Part shown: positions 22,820 to 34,640 of the stretch, piece by piece
Numbering within the stretch: position 1 is the stretch's first letter
Layout: every line of letters begins with the position of its first letter
Assembly (NCBI GenBank): GCA_949358305.1
Contig: OX442315.1
Location: forward strand, 25,260,427-25,324,426
Length of the DNA stretch: 64,000 bases
Source of the DNA: Strigamia acuminata
Lineage: Eukaryota; Arthropoda; Chilopoda; Geophilomorpha; Linotaeniidae
Reading direction: 5' to 3'
Position numbers and translations under genes: made by a program
The notes under the pieces: generated by a model
What the model was told of the DNA's origin: nothing
Databases searched by the model: none
Seen by the model: only the letters and a program-made list of their open reading frames with translations

Positions 22820-23628
22820 ATGTCCTTAGAGATTATAGTTACACATTTATTGGATGTTTTTTGGAATCAAAAATATTTCTGGAATATGGCAACATTTACA
22901 AGAAATCATCAGACTGGAGAGCTTGTTATTGCTTGTTTAATACTGTTAGGTTTAACTAGTAAGAATCCTATGTTTATGCGTTTAATAACGTTGCAATTGG
23001 TATGGCACAATCTTTTTTATTTTTTTTTTACATAGTAACAACAGCTATTTTGCTTGTGCTTATATTCGGAGTGTATGTTCTAATGGTGTACGTGGGTGAG
23101 CAAAGTCTAACGTTTATCGCAAACGCAAAATTTTGTTTAACGATTGAACAAAATTTTTTGTGACTAGACTTATTTAAGCTTGATAATATTGATTGCAGGG
23201 GCGGAGTACAGAAATGAATGTCCAGCACAACCGTACATTCCTGTGTTTATTTTCGTTTGGGGTTGTTTGGGAATTCTTCGAAATCTCTTAATCTGCATAA
23301 ATGACGACAGTGAAATTTACAGCACAACAGTCAAATTCATTGAAATGTTTTTATGCGTGTGGTTTTTGTTTGGTAAGCTGTATAAAGCTTATGAATAACG
23401 TATCTCTCCGAAAAACAAAGTAATAATTTAACATATTCAAATACTCGGTATTTTGTGTTTATAGGTGCAGTTTGGGTAATGAAAATATACCCGCCGGAAT
23501 ATCAAGACCCGAACTCGGAGGATTTTTGCAACGAATATATTTATGTTACAAGTTTAGCTTTAGTAATTTGTCCTTTATTACTTAATTATTTACAAAGTGT
23601 TTGTTTCATATTGGAATATAAAATATAA
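22820..23628 (+). CDS. TMEM272-like membrane protein, locus 15
   Basis: Exons 22820-22958, 23036-23095, 23199-23372 and 23465-23628 give 178 residues. The first exon end (GGTTTAACTA before gtaaga) aligns with first exons of loci 16 to 22. The N-terminal 46 residues are longer than in those copies. Loop 1 is EYRNECPAQPYIPVFIFVWG. Loop 2 is AVWVMKIYPPEYQD then EDFCNEYIY. Intron 1 and everything downstream are clearly related to the 3' two thirds of loci 16 to 21, so this gene looks like a surviving relative of one fusion parent. The 3' flank begins the 1.8-kb repeat array. Confidence 0.86.
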
Positions 23629-23819
23629 AACAAATATCCCGTTTGTACATTGCGTATTCACTATTGTACTGTTTGGTATATTAAAAGCTAAAAGAACGTA
23701 TGCTTTAGCGTGCGTGGAAATAGAAATTCTGTTAATATGTACCGTATGATTAAATTGATTACAAAGAGTAAAAAAAAATTCGTAAAAAAATAAAGTCTCG
23801 CTTCTTTACTTAAATAGTG

Positions 23820-23900
23820 GTCAGTGCTTCGGCAATCGTCACTGATCAGCTGACCACTTCACTGCACGATCAGGTAATTTTCAGTCGGACGGCTAAAAAG
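23820..23900 (+). promoter_or_regulatory. Conserved promoter block of locus 16 and its copies
   Basis: A block with gtcagtgcttcggcaatc, a palindrome-like tgatcagctgacca and the arthropod initiator TCAGTC is repeated before each unit gene. Initiators lie at 23881, 25694, 27649, 29461 and 33089; the locus 20 copy has TCAGTG at 31275. A ctaaaaag tract follows each. No TATA box at -30 was seen. The transcription start is inferred from the initiator only. Before locus 22 the block is recognisable but diverged (34815-34915). Confidence 0.55.
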
Positions 23901-24261
23901 TTGTTTTTTCCTTAAAACGATGACAAAGGAATCGGTCAGAATATTAAAAGCGATCAATTTTATTGTTTAAAACAATCACCAAAATTTATCATGGCTACCG
24001 TTTAAAATTACAACTATGTATGTAATAACGCGATTTTCTGTATAAATCGATCGTATTTCGATAACCAATGGCTTAGCAGTTACAAACATAATATACATAA
24101 CAATTTAAAGCGTCAAAATTTACAAGATAACGCCGTCTTCACAGTATTTTTGAACCATGTGAAATTGCAAAAGATGATATTTTAAAAAAAAATCCATACT
24201 TTGATATTAATCGAAATCTCGTGACTTTTTTAAAGAAAAGTTTCTAGCTGCTATTAGAATA

Positions 24262-25426
24262 ATGTCAGTAGCTATCACGGAGTTTTTGGACGAATTAGTC
24301 AAGGAAGTTGGATTAACATGTAAGAATTTCATATTAATTTTTCTAAATCGGTTTATTTACACAATTTTTTTCTTTTTTTTTAAAGCGATGTATATAATTT
24401 TGGGTAAGTAAATATACCAAACAAGAAGCTCTAATGAAATTGTTTGTTTTATCAATGTAATTTAAGAAAAAATGGATTTACCATCGCAAATACAAGTGTT
24501 ATGGTAAAATAAATGATTATTTCAGCTTTATTGTTAGGTACTGGAGGGAGGTGCAAATACAGTCGAGGAGAGACCGTGAATTGGTACTACAGTATTAGTA
24601 TATTGCAAACTCTGTTAAGCGGAATCCTGTTATTTTTGGGAGTTTGTCAAACTGTAATACAGGAAAGTTAATTTTGACAGTTTTAGAGAATTGCAGAAGG
24701 GGTTACAGCACAGCATGAATATGTGGAGGGTTTAATGAATAAAATCGTTTATGTTTATACATTTAATAATGTTGCAATTGATTGACATAAAGTTTTTTTC
24801 TCTAATTTTTTATTTTTTTTATTATAGTAACAGTATTTATTTTGCTTACACTTATATCTGGAGTTTCCGTTCTATTATTATACTTGGGTGAGCACAACAC
24901 AAACGTTTATCTCAAACGCAAAATTTTGTTTAACGATTGAACAAAACTCTTTGTAACTTTGTACAGTATTTAACTTTGGTAATATTGATTGCAGGAACGA
25001 TATACAGAAATGACTGCCCAGCACAACCGTTCATTCCTTTGTTTATTTTCGTTTGGGGTTTTTTGGGACTTATTCGAAGCGTCTTAAAATTTATGAATAC
25101 CAGTAACGATAGGGAAATTCTTTGTGCAGCAATCAAATACATTGAGATGTTTGTAAGCGTGTGGCTTTTGTTAGGTAAGTTGTATAAAGCTTATGAATAT
25201 ATATCTCGAAAAAAACAAAATAATAACATCATATATTATCGTGTATTTTGTTTTTAAAGGTACATTTTGGATAATGAAAATATACCCGCCAGAATATTAC
25301 GATACTACCTCGGAGGATTTTTGTCACAAATATATTTATCTTACAACTTTTTTTTTAGTAATTAGTAATTTTTTGATTCATTATGTACAAAATGTTTGTT
25401 CCAGATTTGAATGGGTTCGTGGTTGA
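24262..25426 (+). CDS. TMEM272-like membrane protein, locus 16
   Basis: Exons 24262-24319, 24386-24403, 24828-24887, 24995-25174 and 25260-25426 give 160 residues. Exon 2 is an 18-base microexon (SMYIIL), shorter than the 33 bases in loci 17-21. Exon 3 (60 bases) is helix 1. Loop 1 is IYRNDCPAQPFIPLFIFVWG; loop 2 is TFWIMKIYPPEYYD then EDFCHKYIY; the end is CSRFEWVRG. Between exons 2 and 3 a further acceptor at 24526 opens a frame of 47 residues to a stop at 24671, which would make a short alternative isoform. A 4-codon upstream ORF (starts 23991) sits in the leader. Confidence 0.87.
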
Positions 25427-26091
25427 ATATAAAACAAATATCCCGTTTGTAAATTGCATATTCACTATTGTACTACTGTTTGGCATATTAAATGCTAATT
25501 GAACGTAATGCTTTAGCGTGCGTGCAAATAGAAATTCTACGCTGTTAATATGTACCGTATGATTAGATTGATTTCAAAGATTAAAAAAAAATCGAAAAAT
25601 AAATAAAGTCTTGCTTCATTACTTAAATAGTCGTCAGTGCTTCGGCAATCGGTACTGGTCAGCTGACAACTTCACTGCACGATCATGTAATTTTCAGTCG
25701 GGCGGCTAAAAAGTTGTTTTTTCCTTAAAACGATGACACTGCAAAGGAATCGATCGGAATTTTAAAATCGATCAATTTTATTGTTTAAAACAATCACCAC
25801 GATCTGGCTTGAATTCAAATTTATCATGGCTACCATTTAAAATTACTAACTATGGATGTAATAACGCGATTTTTTGTATAAATTGGTCGTATTTCGATAA
25901 CCAATGGCTTAGCAGTTACAAACATAATATACAGGACAATTTAAAGCGTCAAAATTTTCACGGTATTATTACGGTATTTTTGAACCATGTGAAATTGCAA
26001 AAGATGATATTTTAAAAAAAAAACCATACTTTATAATTAATCAAAATCTTGTGACTTTTTTAAAGAAACGTTTCTAGCTGCTATTAGGATA

Positions 26092-27385
26092 ATGGCAGAA
26101 GGTATCCCCATGCAGTATGGTATCCCCATGCAGTATGGTATCCCCATGCAGTACGGTATCCCCGTACAGAATGGTATCCCTCAGCCCGGGTATGGTATCC
26201 CTCAGCCCGAGTATGGTGTCCCTCAGCCCCAGTATGTTATCCCTCAGGACCAGGGACTTTTAAAGATGGTACTTGGATTAACATGTAAGAATTTCATATT
26301 AATTTACTAAATATTACGGTATTTTATACAATTCTTTTTTTTTACAGTCACATTTGGAATTTTGTTTTTGATTTTCTTTGGTGAGTAATATACCAAACAA
26401 AAAGCTCTAATAAAATTGTTTTATCAATGTAATTTAAGAAAAAACGGATTTACCATCGCAAATACAAGTGTTATGGTAAAATAAATGATTATTTCAGCTT
26501 TAGTGTTAGGTACCGGAGGAAGGTGCAAATACAGTTGAGAAAAGACCGTCAATTGGATACTACAGTATCAAGATATTACAAAATCTGTTCAGGGGAATCT
26601 GGTATTTTTGGAAGTTTGTCAAACCGTATTACAGGAAGGTTAATTTTGATAGTTTTTGAGAATTGGAGAAGGGGTTACGGCACAGCATGAATATGTTGAG
26701 GGTTTAATGAATAAAATCGTTTATGTTTATACATTTAATAATGTTGCAATTGATTGACACAAAGTTTTTTTTCTCTAATTTTTAATTTTTTTATTATTAT
26801 AGTAATGTTACTTATTGTATTTTTAATTTTCTTCGGAATTTTCGCGGTAATGGTGTACATGGGTGAGCATAGCACAAACATTTATCTTAACCGCAAATTT
26901 TGTTTAACGATTGAACACAATTCTTTGTAACTACACGTAAAGTATTTAAGTTCGATGATATTTATTGCAGGGACAAAATACAAAAATGACTGTCCAGCAG
27001 AACCGTTTATTCCTTTGTTTCTTTTCGTTTGGGGTTTTCTGGGAATTATTCGAAGCATCTTAATATTAAGCAGTATCGATAGAGAAATTCTTAGCGCAGC
27101 AACCAGATACATTGATATGTTTGTAAGCGTGTGGTTTTTGTTAGGTAAGTTGTATAAAGCTTATGAATATATATCTAAAAAAAAAACAAAATAATAACAT
27201 CATATATTAACATGTATTTTGTTTTTAAAGGTACATATTCGATGATGAAAATATACCCGCCAGAATATAACGAAACTACCTCGGAGAATTTTTGTCACAA
27301 ATATATTTATCTTACAACTTTTTTTTTAGTAATAAGTAATTTTTTGATTCATTATGTAGATAGTGTTTGCTCCAAATTTAAATGA
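26092..27385 (+). CDS. TMEM272-like membrane protein, locus 17, with GIPxQY repeats
   Basis: Exons 26092-26284, 26348-26380, 26803-26862, 26971-27144 and 27231-27385 give 204 residues. Exon 1 is 193 bases instead of the usual 58, because of an in-frame tandem repeat: after MAE come three GIPMQY units, GIPVQN, then GIPQPGY, GIPQPEY, GVPQPQY and VIPQDQ. The remainder matches its sisters: 33-base exon 2, 60-base helix-1 exon, loop 1 KYKNDCPAEPFIPLFLFVWG, and loop 2 TYSMMKIYPPEYNE then ENFCHKYIY. The repeat is predicted to be cytosolic and proline-rich. The flanking code (MAE and LGLT) is the sisters' exon 1, so the repeat is an insertion or expansion within it. Confidence 0.87.
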
Positions 27386-28017
27386 ATATAAAACAAATAT
27401 CCCGTTTGTAAATTGCATAATTACTATTGTACTGTTTGGCATATTAAATGCTAATTGAACGTAATGCTTTAGCGTGCGTGGAAATACAAATTCTACGCTG
27501 TTAATATGTACCGTATGATTAAATTGATTACAAAGATTTAAAAAAAATCGAAAAATAAATAAAGTTTTGCTTCATTACTTAAATAGTATCAGTGCTTCGG
27601 CAATCGGTACTGATCAGCTGACAACTTCACTGAGCGATCATGTAATTTTCAGTCGGGCGGCTAAATAGTTGTTTTTTCCTTAAAACTTGACACAGCAAAG
27701 GAATCGATCGGAATTTTAAAAACGATCAATTTTATTGTTTAAAACAATCACCACGATTTAGCTTAAATTCAAATATATCATGGCTACCATTTAAAATTAC
27801 TAACTATGGATGTAATAACGCGATTTCGATAACCAAAGGCTTAGCAGTTACAAACATAATATGCATAACAATTTAAAGCGTCAAAATTTCCACGGTATTC
27901 TGACGGTATTTTTGAACCATGTAAAATTGCAAAATAAATACCGGTAACCATAATTTGAAATTAATCAAAATCTCGTGACTTTTTAAAAAAAACGTTTCTA
28001 TAGCTGCTATTAGAATA

Positions 28018-29180
28018 ATGGCAGAAACTATCACTAAGTTCTTGGAAGGTTTAATGATGGCACTTGGATTAAGATGTAAGAATTTCATATTATTTTTTCT
28101 AAATATTACGGTATTTTATACAATTCTTTTTTTTTTACAGTGAAATTTGGAATTATGCTTTTGTTTTACGTGGGTGAGTAATATACCAAACAAAAAGCTC
28201 TAATAAAATTGTTTTATCGATATAATTTAAGAAAGAACGGATTTACCATCGCAAATATAAGTTTTATGGAAAAATAAAGGATTATTTCAGCTTTAGTGTT
28301 AGGTACCGGAAGGAGGTGCAAATACAGTCGAGGTGAGCCGTGAATTGGGTACTACAGAACAAGTATTAGTAAATTGCAAACTCTGTTAAGCGGAATCCTT
28401 TTATTTTTGGAAGTTTGTCAAACCGTATTACAGGAAGGTTAATTTTGACAGTTTTGGAGAATTGGAGAAGGGGTTATCAGCACAGCATGAATATGTTAAG
28501 GGTTTAATGAATAAAATCGTTTATGTTTATACATTTAATAATGTTGCAATTGATTGACACAAATTTTTTTTCTCTAATTTTTATTTTTTTTTTATTATAG
28601 TAATATTACTTATTTTGTTTTCATTTTTATTCGGAATTTTCGTTGTAATGGTGTACATGGGTGAGCATAGCACAAACGTTTATCTTACCCACAAATTTTG
28701 TTTAACGATTGAACACAATTCTTTGTAACTACACGTAAAGTATTTAAGTTCGATGATATTAATTGCAGGGACGAAATACAGATGTGACTGTCCAGCACAA
28801 CCGTTCATTCCTTTGTTTATTTTCGTTTGGGGTTTTCTGGGAATTATTCGAGGCGTCTTAATTATGAAAACCAGCAACGATAGACAGATTCTTAGCGCAG
28901 CAATCAAATACATTGAAATGTTTTTAAGTGTGTGGTTTTTGTTAGGTAAGTTGTATAAAGCTTATGAATATATATCTCGAAAAAAACAAAATAATAACAT
29001 CATATATCCATGTATTTTGTTTTTAAAGGTTCATTTTGGATAATCAAAATATACCCGCCAGAATATTACGATACTACCTCGGAGGATTTTTGTCACAAAT
29101 ATATTTATCTTACAACTTTAGTTTTAGTAATTAGTAATTTTTTGATTCATTATGTAGAAAGTGTTTGCTCCAAATTTTAA
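28018..29180 (+). CDS. TMEM272-like membrane protein, locus 18
   Basis: Exons 28018-28075, 28141-28173, 28601-28660, 28769-28945 and 29029-29180 give 159 residues. Exon 1 encodes MAETITKFLEGLMMALGLR. Loop 1 is KYRCDCPAQPFIPLF: an extra cysteine replaces the usual Asn two residues before the conserved one. Loop 2 is SFWIIKIYPPEYYD then EDFCHKYIY. The short tail ends CSKF. All splice sites are canonical and all internal introns are phase 1. The decayed exon between exons 2 and 3 has an early stop here, so the alternative isoform possible in locus 16 is not preserved. Confidence 0.87.
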
Positions 29181-29858
29181 TGAATATAAAACAAATATCC
29201 CGTTTGTAAATTGAATATTCACTATTGTATTGTTTGGCGTATTAAATGCTACTAGTAATTGAACGTAATGCTTTAGCGTGCGTGGAAATACAAATTCTAC
29301 GCTGTTAATATGTACCGTATGATTAAATTGATTACAAAGATTTAAAAAAAATCGAAATATAAATAAAGTCTTGCTTCATTACTTAAATAGTAGTCAGTGC
29401 TTCGGCAATCGGTACTGATCACTGATCAGCTGACCACTTCACTGCACGATCATGAAATTTTCAGTCGGGCGGCTAAAAAGTTGTTTTTTTCCTTAAAACG
29501 ATAACACTGCAAAGGAATCGATCGGAATACATTATTAAAAACGATCAATTTTATTGTTTAAAACAATCACCACGATTTGGCTTAAATTCAAATTTATCAT
29601 GGCTACCATTTAAAATTACTAACTATGGATGTAATAACACGATTTTCTGTATAAATCGGTCGTATTTCGATAACCAATGGCTTAGCAGTTACAAACATAA
29701 CAATTTACCGTCAAAATTTTCAAGATAACGCCGTCTTTACAGTATTTTTGAACCATGTGAAATTGCAAAAGATGATATTTATAAAAAAAACCATACTTTG
29801 AAATTAATCAAAATTTCGTGACTTTTTTATAGAAAAGTTTCTAGCTGCTATTAGAATA

Positions 29859-31011
29859 ATGGCAGAAGCTATCACTGAGTTCTTGAAAGGTTTAATTATG
29901 GCACTTGGATTAACATGTAAGAATTTCATATTAATTTTTCTAAATATTACGGTATTTTATACAATTCTTTTTTTTTTAAAGTGAAATTTGGAATTGTGAT
30001 TTTGTTTTACGTGGGTGAATAAGATATCAAACAAGAAGCTCTAATAAAATTGTTTTATCAATGTAATTTAAGAAAAAACAGATTGACCATCGCAAATACA
30101 AGTGTCGTGCTAAAATAAATGATTATTTCAGCTTTAGTGTTAGGTACCGGAGGAAGGTGCAAATACAGTTGAGAAGAGACCGTCAATTGGATACTACAGT
30201 ATCAAGATATTACAAAATCTGTTCAGGAGAATCCTGTTATTTTTAGAAGTTTGTCAAACTGTAATACAGGAAGTTTAATTTTGACAGTTTTAGAGAATTG
30301 GAGAAGGGGTTATCAACACAGCATGAATATGTGGAGGGTTTAATGAATAAAATCGTTTATGTTTATACATTTAATAATGTTGCAATTGATTGACACAAAG
30401 CTTTTTTTCTCTAATTTTTATTTTTTTATTTTATATTTTGTTTTCACTTTTATTCGGAATTTTCGTTGTAATGGTATACATGGGTGAGAATAGCACAAAC
30501 GTTTATCTTAACCGCAAATTTTGTTTAACGATTGAACAAAATTCTTTGTAACTACACGTAAAGTATTTAAGTTCGATGATATTGATTGCAGGGACGAAAT
30601 ACAGAAATGACTGTCCAGCACAACCGTTCATTCCTTTGTTTGTTTTCGTTTGGGGTTTTCTGGGAATTATTCGAGGCGTCTTAATACTTATGAAAACCAG
30701 AAACGATAGAGACATTCTTAGCGCAGCAATCAAATACATTACATTTTTTTTAAGCGTGTGGTTTTTGTTAGGTAAGTTGTATAAAACTTATGAATATATA
30801 TCTCGAAAAAAACAAAATAATAACATCATATATTAACATGTATTTTGTTTTTAAAAGTTCATTTTGGATAATAAAAATATACCCGCCAGAATATTACGAT
30901 ACTAGCTCGGAGGATTTTTGTCACAAATATTTTTATCTTACAACTTTAGTTTTAGTAAGTAGTAATTTTTTGATTCCTTATGTAATAAGTGTTTGCTCCA
31001 GATTTGAATGA
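29859..31011 (+). pseudogene. TMEM272-like locus 19, splice-site lesions
   Basis: Recognisable exons 29859-29916, 29982-30014, helix-1 exon ending 30484, 30592-30771 and a last exon near 30858-31011. Two changes relative to sisters are damaging. About 14 bases containing the 3' splice acceptor and first codons of the helix-1 exon are deleted at about 30428. The last acceptor AAAGG has become AAAAG, which shifts the splice by one base and runs into TAA four codons later. Exon 4 is intact (KYRNDCPAQPFIPLF). Skipping the helix-1 exon keeps frame but the final exon still fails. Likely a young pseudogene. Confidence 0.72.
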
Positions 31012-31669
31012 ATATAAAACAAATATCCCGTTTGTAAATTGCATATTCACTATTGTACTGTTTGGCATATTAAATGCTAATTGAACGTAATGCTTTAGCG
31101 TGCGTGGAAATACAAATTCTACGCTATTAATATGTACCGTATGATTAAATTGATTACAAAGATTAAAAAAAATCGAAAAATAAATAAAGTCTTGCTTCCT
31201 TACTTAAATAGTAGTCAGTGCTTCGGCAATAGGTACTGATCAGCTGACCACTTCACTGCACGATCATGTAATTTTCAGTGGGGCGGCTAAAAAGTTGTGT
31301 TTTCCTTAAAACAGAACACTGCAAACGAATCGGTCGGAATATTAAAAGCGATCAATTTTATTGTTTAAAACAATCACCACGATTTGGCTTAAATTCAAAT
31401 TTATCATGGCTACCATTTAAAATTACTAACTATGGATGTAATAACGCGATTTTCTGTATAAATCGGTCGTATTTCGATAACCAATGGCTTAGCAGTTACA
31501 AACATAACAATTTAAACCGTCAAAATCTCCAAGATAACGCCGTCTTTACAGTATTTTTGAACCATGTGAAATTGCAGAAGATGTTATTTTAAAAAAGAAA
31601 CCATACTTTGAAATTAATCAATAATCTCGTGACTTTTTTATAGAAAAGTTTCTAGCTTCTATTAGAATA

Positions 31670-32825
31670 ATGGCAGAAGCTATCACTGAGTTCTTGAAAG
31701 CACTTAAAATAACATGTAAGAATTTCATATTAATTTTTCTAAATATTACGGTATTTTATACAATTCATTTTTTTTAAAAGTGATATTAGGAATTGTGACT
31801 TTCCTTTACATGGGTAAGTAATATATCAAACAAGAAGCTCTAATAAAATTGTTTTATCAATGTAATTTAAGAAAAAACGGATTTACCATCGCAAATACAA
31901 GTGTTCTGGTAAAATAAATGATTATTTCAGCTTTAGTGTTAGGTACCGGAGGGAGGTGCAAATACAGTTGAGGGGAGACCGTCAATTGGGTACTACAGTA
32001 TCAAGATATTACAAAAACTGTTAATGGGAATCTGGTATTTTTGGAAGTTTGTCAAATCGTAATACAGGAATGTTATATTTTGATATTTTTAGAGAATTGG
32101 AGAAGTGGTTATCAGCACAGCGTGAATATGGGGAGGGTGTAACAAATAAAGTCGTTTTTGTTTATAAATTTAATAACGTTATAATTGATTGACACAATGT
32201 TTTTTTCTCTTCCTTTTATTTTTTTATTATAGTATTGGCAGTTATTTTGTTCTCACTTATATTCGGAATTTACTTTGTAATGGTATATATGGGTGAGCAT
32301 AGCACAAACGTTTATCTCAACCGCAAAATTTTGTTTAACGATTGAGCAAAAGTCTTTGTAACTACACGTAAAGTATTTAAGTTCGATAATATTGATTGCA
32401 GGGACGAAATACAGAAATGACTGTCCAGCACAACCGTTCATTCCTTTGTTTCTTTTCGTTTGGGGTTGTTTGGGAATTCTTCGAGGCCTGTGTATGAAAG
32501 ACGGTAGTGAAATTTTTAGAGCAGCAATCAAATTAATTGATATGTTTTTAAGCTTGTGGTTTTTGTTTGGTAAGTTGTATAAAGCTTATGAATACATCTT
32601 TCGAAATAACAAAATAATTACCGTATATCATATATAATCATGTATTTTGTTTTTAAAGGTACATTGGGAATAATGAAAATATACCCGCCAGAATATCATG
32701 ACACTAAATCGAAGAATTTTTGCAACAAAGATATTTATTTTACAACTTCAATTTTAGTAATTGTAAATTTATTCCTTCATTATTTACATAGTGTGTGTTC
32801 CAGATTTGGATGGGTCCGTGGTTGA
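31670..32825 (+). CDS. TMEM272-like membrane protein, locus 20
   Basis: Exons 31670-31715, 31781-31813, 32233-32292, 32402-32569 and 32659-32825 give 157 residues. Exon 1 is four codons shorter than in sisters (MAEAITEFLKALKIT). Loop 1 is KYRNDCPAQPFIPLFLFVWG; the linker is shortened (CMKDGSEIF); loop 2 is TLGIMKIYPPEYHD then KNFCNKDIY; the tail ends CSRFGWVRG as in locus 16. The aromatic W-V/I-Y position is Gly-Ile. The promoter initiator has G instead of C (TCAGTG at 31275). Confidence 0.86.
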
Positions 32826-33483
32826 ATATAAAACAAATATCCCGTTTGTAAATTGCATATTCACTATTGTACTGTTTGGCATATTAAATGCTAATTGAAC
32901 GTAATGCTTTAGCGTGCGTGGAAATACAAATTCTACGCTGTGAATATGTACCGTATGATTAAATTGATTACAAAGATTAAAAAAAATCGAAAAATAAATA
33001 AAGTCTTGCTTCCTTACTTAGATAGTAGTCAGTGCTTCGGCAATCGGTACTGATCAGCTGACCACTTCACTGCATGATCATGTAATTTTCAGTCGGGCGG
33101 CTAAAAAGTTGTTTTTTCCTTAAAACGATGACACTGCAAAGGAATCGATCGGAATTTTAAAAACGATCAATTTTATTGTTTAAAACAATCACCACGATTT
33201 GGCTTAAATACAAATTTATCATGGCTACCATTTAAAATTACTAACTATGGATGTAATAACGCGATTTTCTGTATAAATCAGTCGTATTTCGATAACCAAT
33301 GGCTTAGCAGTTACAAACATAATAATTTAAAGCGTCAAAATCTCCAAGATAACGCCGCTTTCACAGTATTTTTGAACCATGTGAAATTGCATAAGATGAT
33401 ATTTTAAAAAAAAAACCATACTTTAAAATTAATCAAAATCTCGTGACTTTTTTATAGAAAAGTTTCTACCTGCTATTAGAATA

Positions 33484-34640
33484 ATGGCAGAAGCTATCAC
33501 TGAGTTCTTGGAAGATTTAATGATGGCACTTGGATTAACATGTAAGAATTTCATATTAATTTTTCTAAATATTACGGTATTTTATACAATTCTTTTTTTT
33601 TTTTAAAGTGAAATTTGGATTTGTGTTTTTGTTTTACGTGGGTAAGTAATATATCAAACAAGAAGCTCTAATAAAATTGTTTTATCAATGCAATTTAAGA
33701 AAAAATGGATATACCATCGCAAATACAAGTGTTCTGGTAAAATAAATGATTATTTCAGCTTTAGTGTTAGGTGCAAATACAGTTAAGGAGAGACGGTCAA
33801 TTGGGTACTACAGTATCAGGATATTACAAATACAAAATCTGTTTAGGGGAATCTGGTATTTTTGGAAGTTTGTCAAACCGTAATACAGGAAGGTTATATT
33901 TTGATAGTTTTAGAGAATTGGAGAAGTGGTTATCAGCACAGCGTGAATATGGGGAGGGTGTAATAAATAAAGTCGTTTTTGTTTATACATTTAATAACGT
34001 TGTAATTGATTGACACAATGTTTTTTTTCTCTTGTTTTTATTTTTTTATTGTAGTAGTAGCAGTTATTTTGTTTTCAATTATATTCGGAATTTCCGTTGT
34101 AATGGTATACATGGGTGAGCATAGCACAAACGTTTATCTCAACCGCAAATTTTGTTTAACGATTGAACAAAATTCTTTGTAACTACACGTAAAGTATTTA
34201 AGTTCGATGATATTTATTGCAGGAACAAATTACAGAAATGACTGTCCAGCACAACCGTTCATTCCTTTGTTTCTTTTCGTTTGGGGTTGTGTGGGAATTC
34301 TTCGAGGCCTCTTAATGTGTATGAATGACGACAGTGAAATTTTTAGCGCAGCAATCAAATTCATTGGAATGTTTTTAAGCTTGTGGTTATTGTTTGGTAA
34401 GTTGTATAAAGCTTATGAATACATCTCTCGACTAAACAAAATAATTACCGTATATCATATATAATCATGTATTTTGTTTTTAAAGGTACATTGGGGATAA
34501 TGAGAATATACCCGCCAGAATATCATGACACTAACTCGAAGGATTTTTGCAACGAACATATTTATTTTACAACTTCAATTTTAGTAATTAGTAATTTATT
34601 CATTCATTATTTGCAAGGTGTTTGTTTGAGTATAGAATGA
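33484..34640 (+). CDS. TMEM272-like membrane protein, locus 21
   Basis: Exons 33484-33541, 33609-33641, 34055-34114, 34223-34396 and 34486-34640 give 159 residues. Exon 1 MAEAITEFLEDLMMALGLT. Loop 1 is NYRNDCPAQPFIPLFLFVWG; linker CMNDDSEIF as in locus 15; loop 2 is TLGIMRIYPPEYHD then KDFCNEHIY; end LSIE. An 80-codon open frame lies in its second intron (33771-34013). It is a chance frame over the decayed exon seen in all unit copies and is not called. Most like locus 20. Confidence 0.86.

Larger units (their letters stand above)
23629..34640 (+). repeat. Six tandem gene-sized duplication units
   Basis: Units at about 23629-25426, 25427-27385, 27386-29180, 29181-31011, 31012-32825 and 32826-34640, each 1.8 to 1.95 kb, in direct orientation. 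Each holds a shared 3'-flank block (starts acaaatatcccgtttgta), a promoter block, a leader of about 400 bases and one gene (loci 16-21). Introns and non-coding parts stay nearly as similar as exons, so duplication is recent or homogenised by unequal exchange. A more diverged seventh flank precedes locus 22. Confidence 0.92.

Noticed and set aside
24930-32531. Repeated antisense frames of 70-92 codons in loci 16-20
   Set aside because: Complement of the loop-1/helix-2 exon; they recur because the unit is duplicated.
33771-34013. 80-codon frame in intron 2 of locus 21
   Set aside because: Sits on the decayed exon; the frame is not kept in sister copies and lacks an ATG in splice context.
23629-34640. 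CRISPR-like or satellite array
   Set aside because: Repeat units are 1.8-1.95 kb and contain full multi-exon genes in a eukaryotic context.
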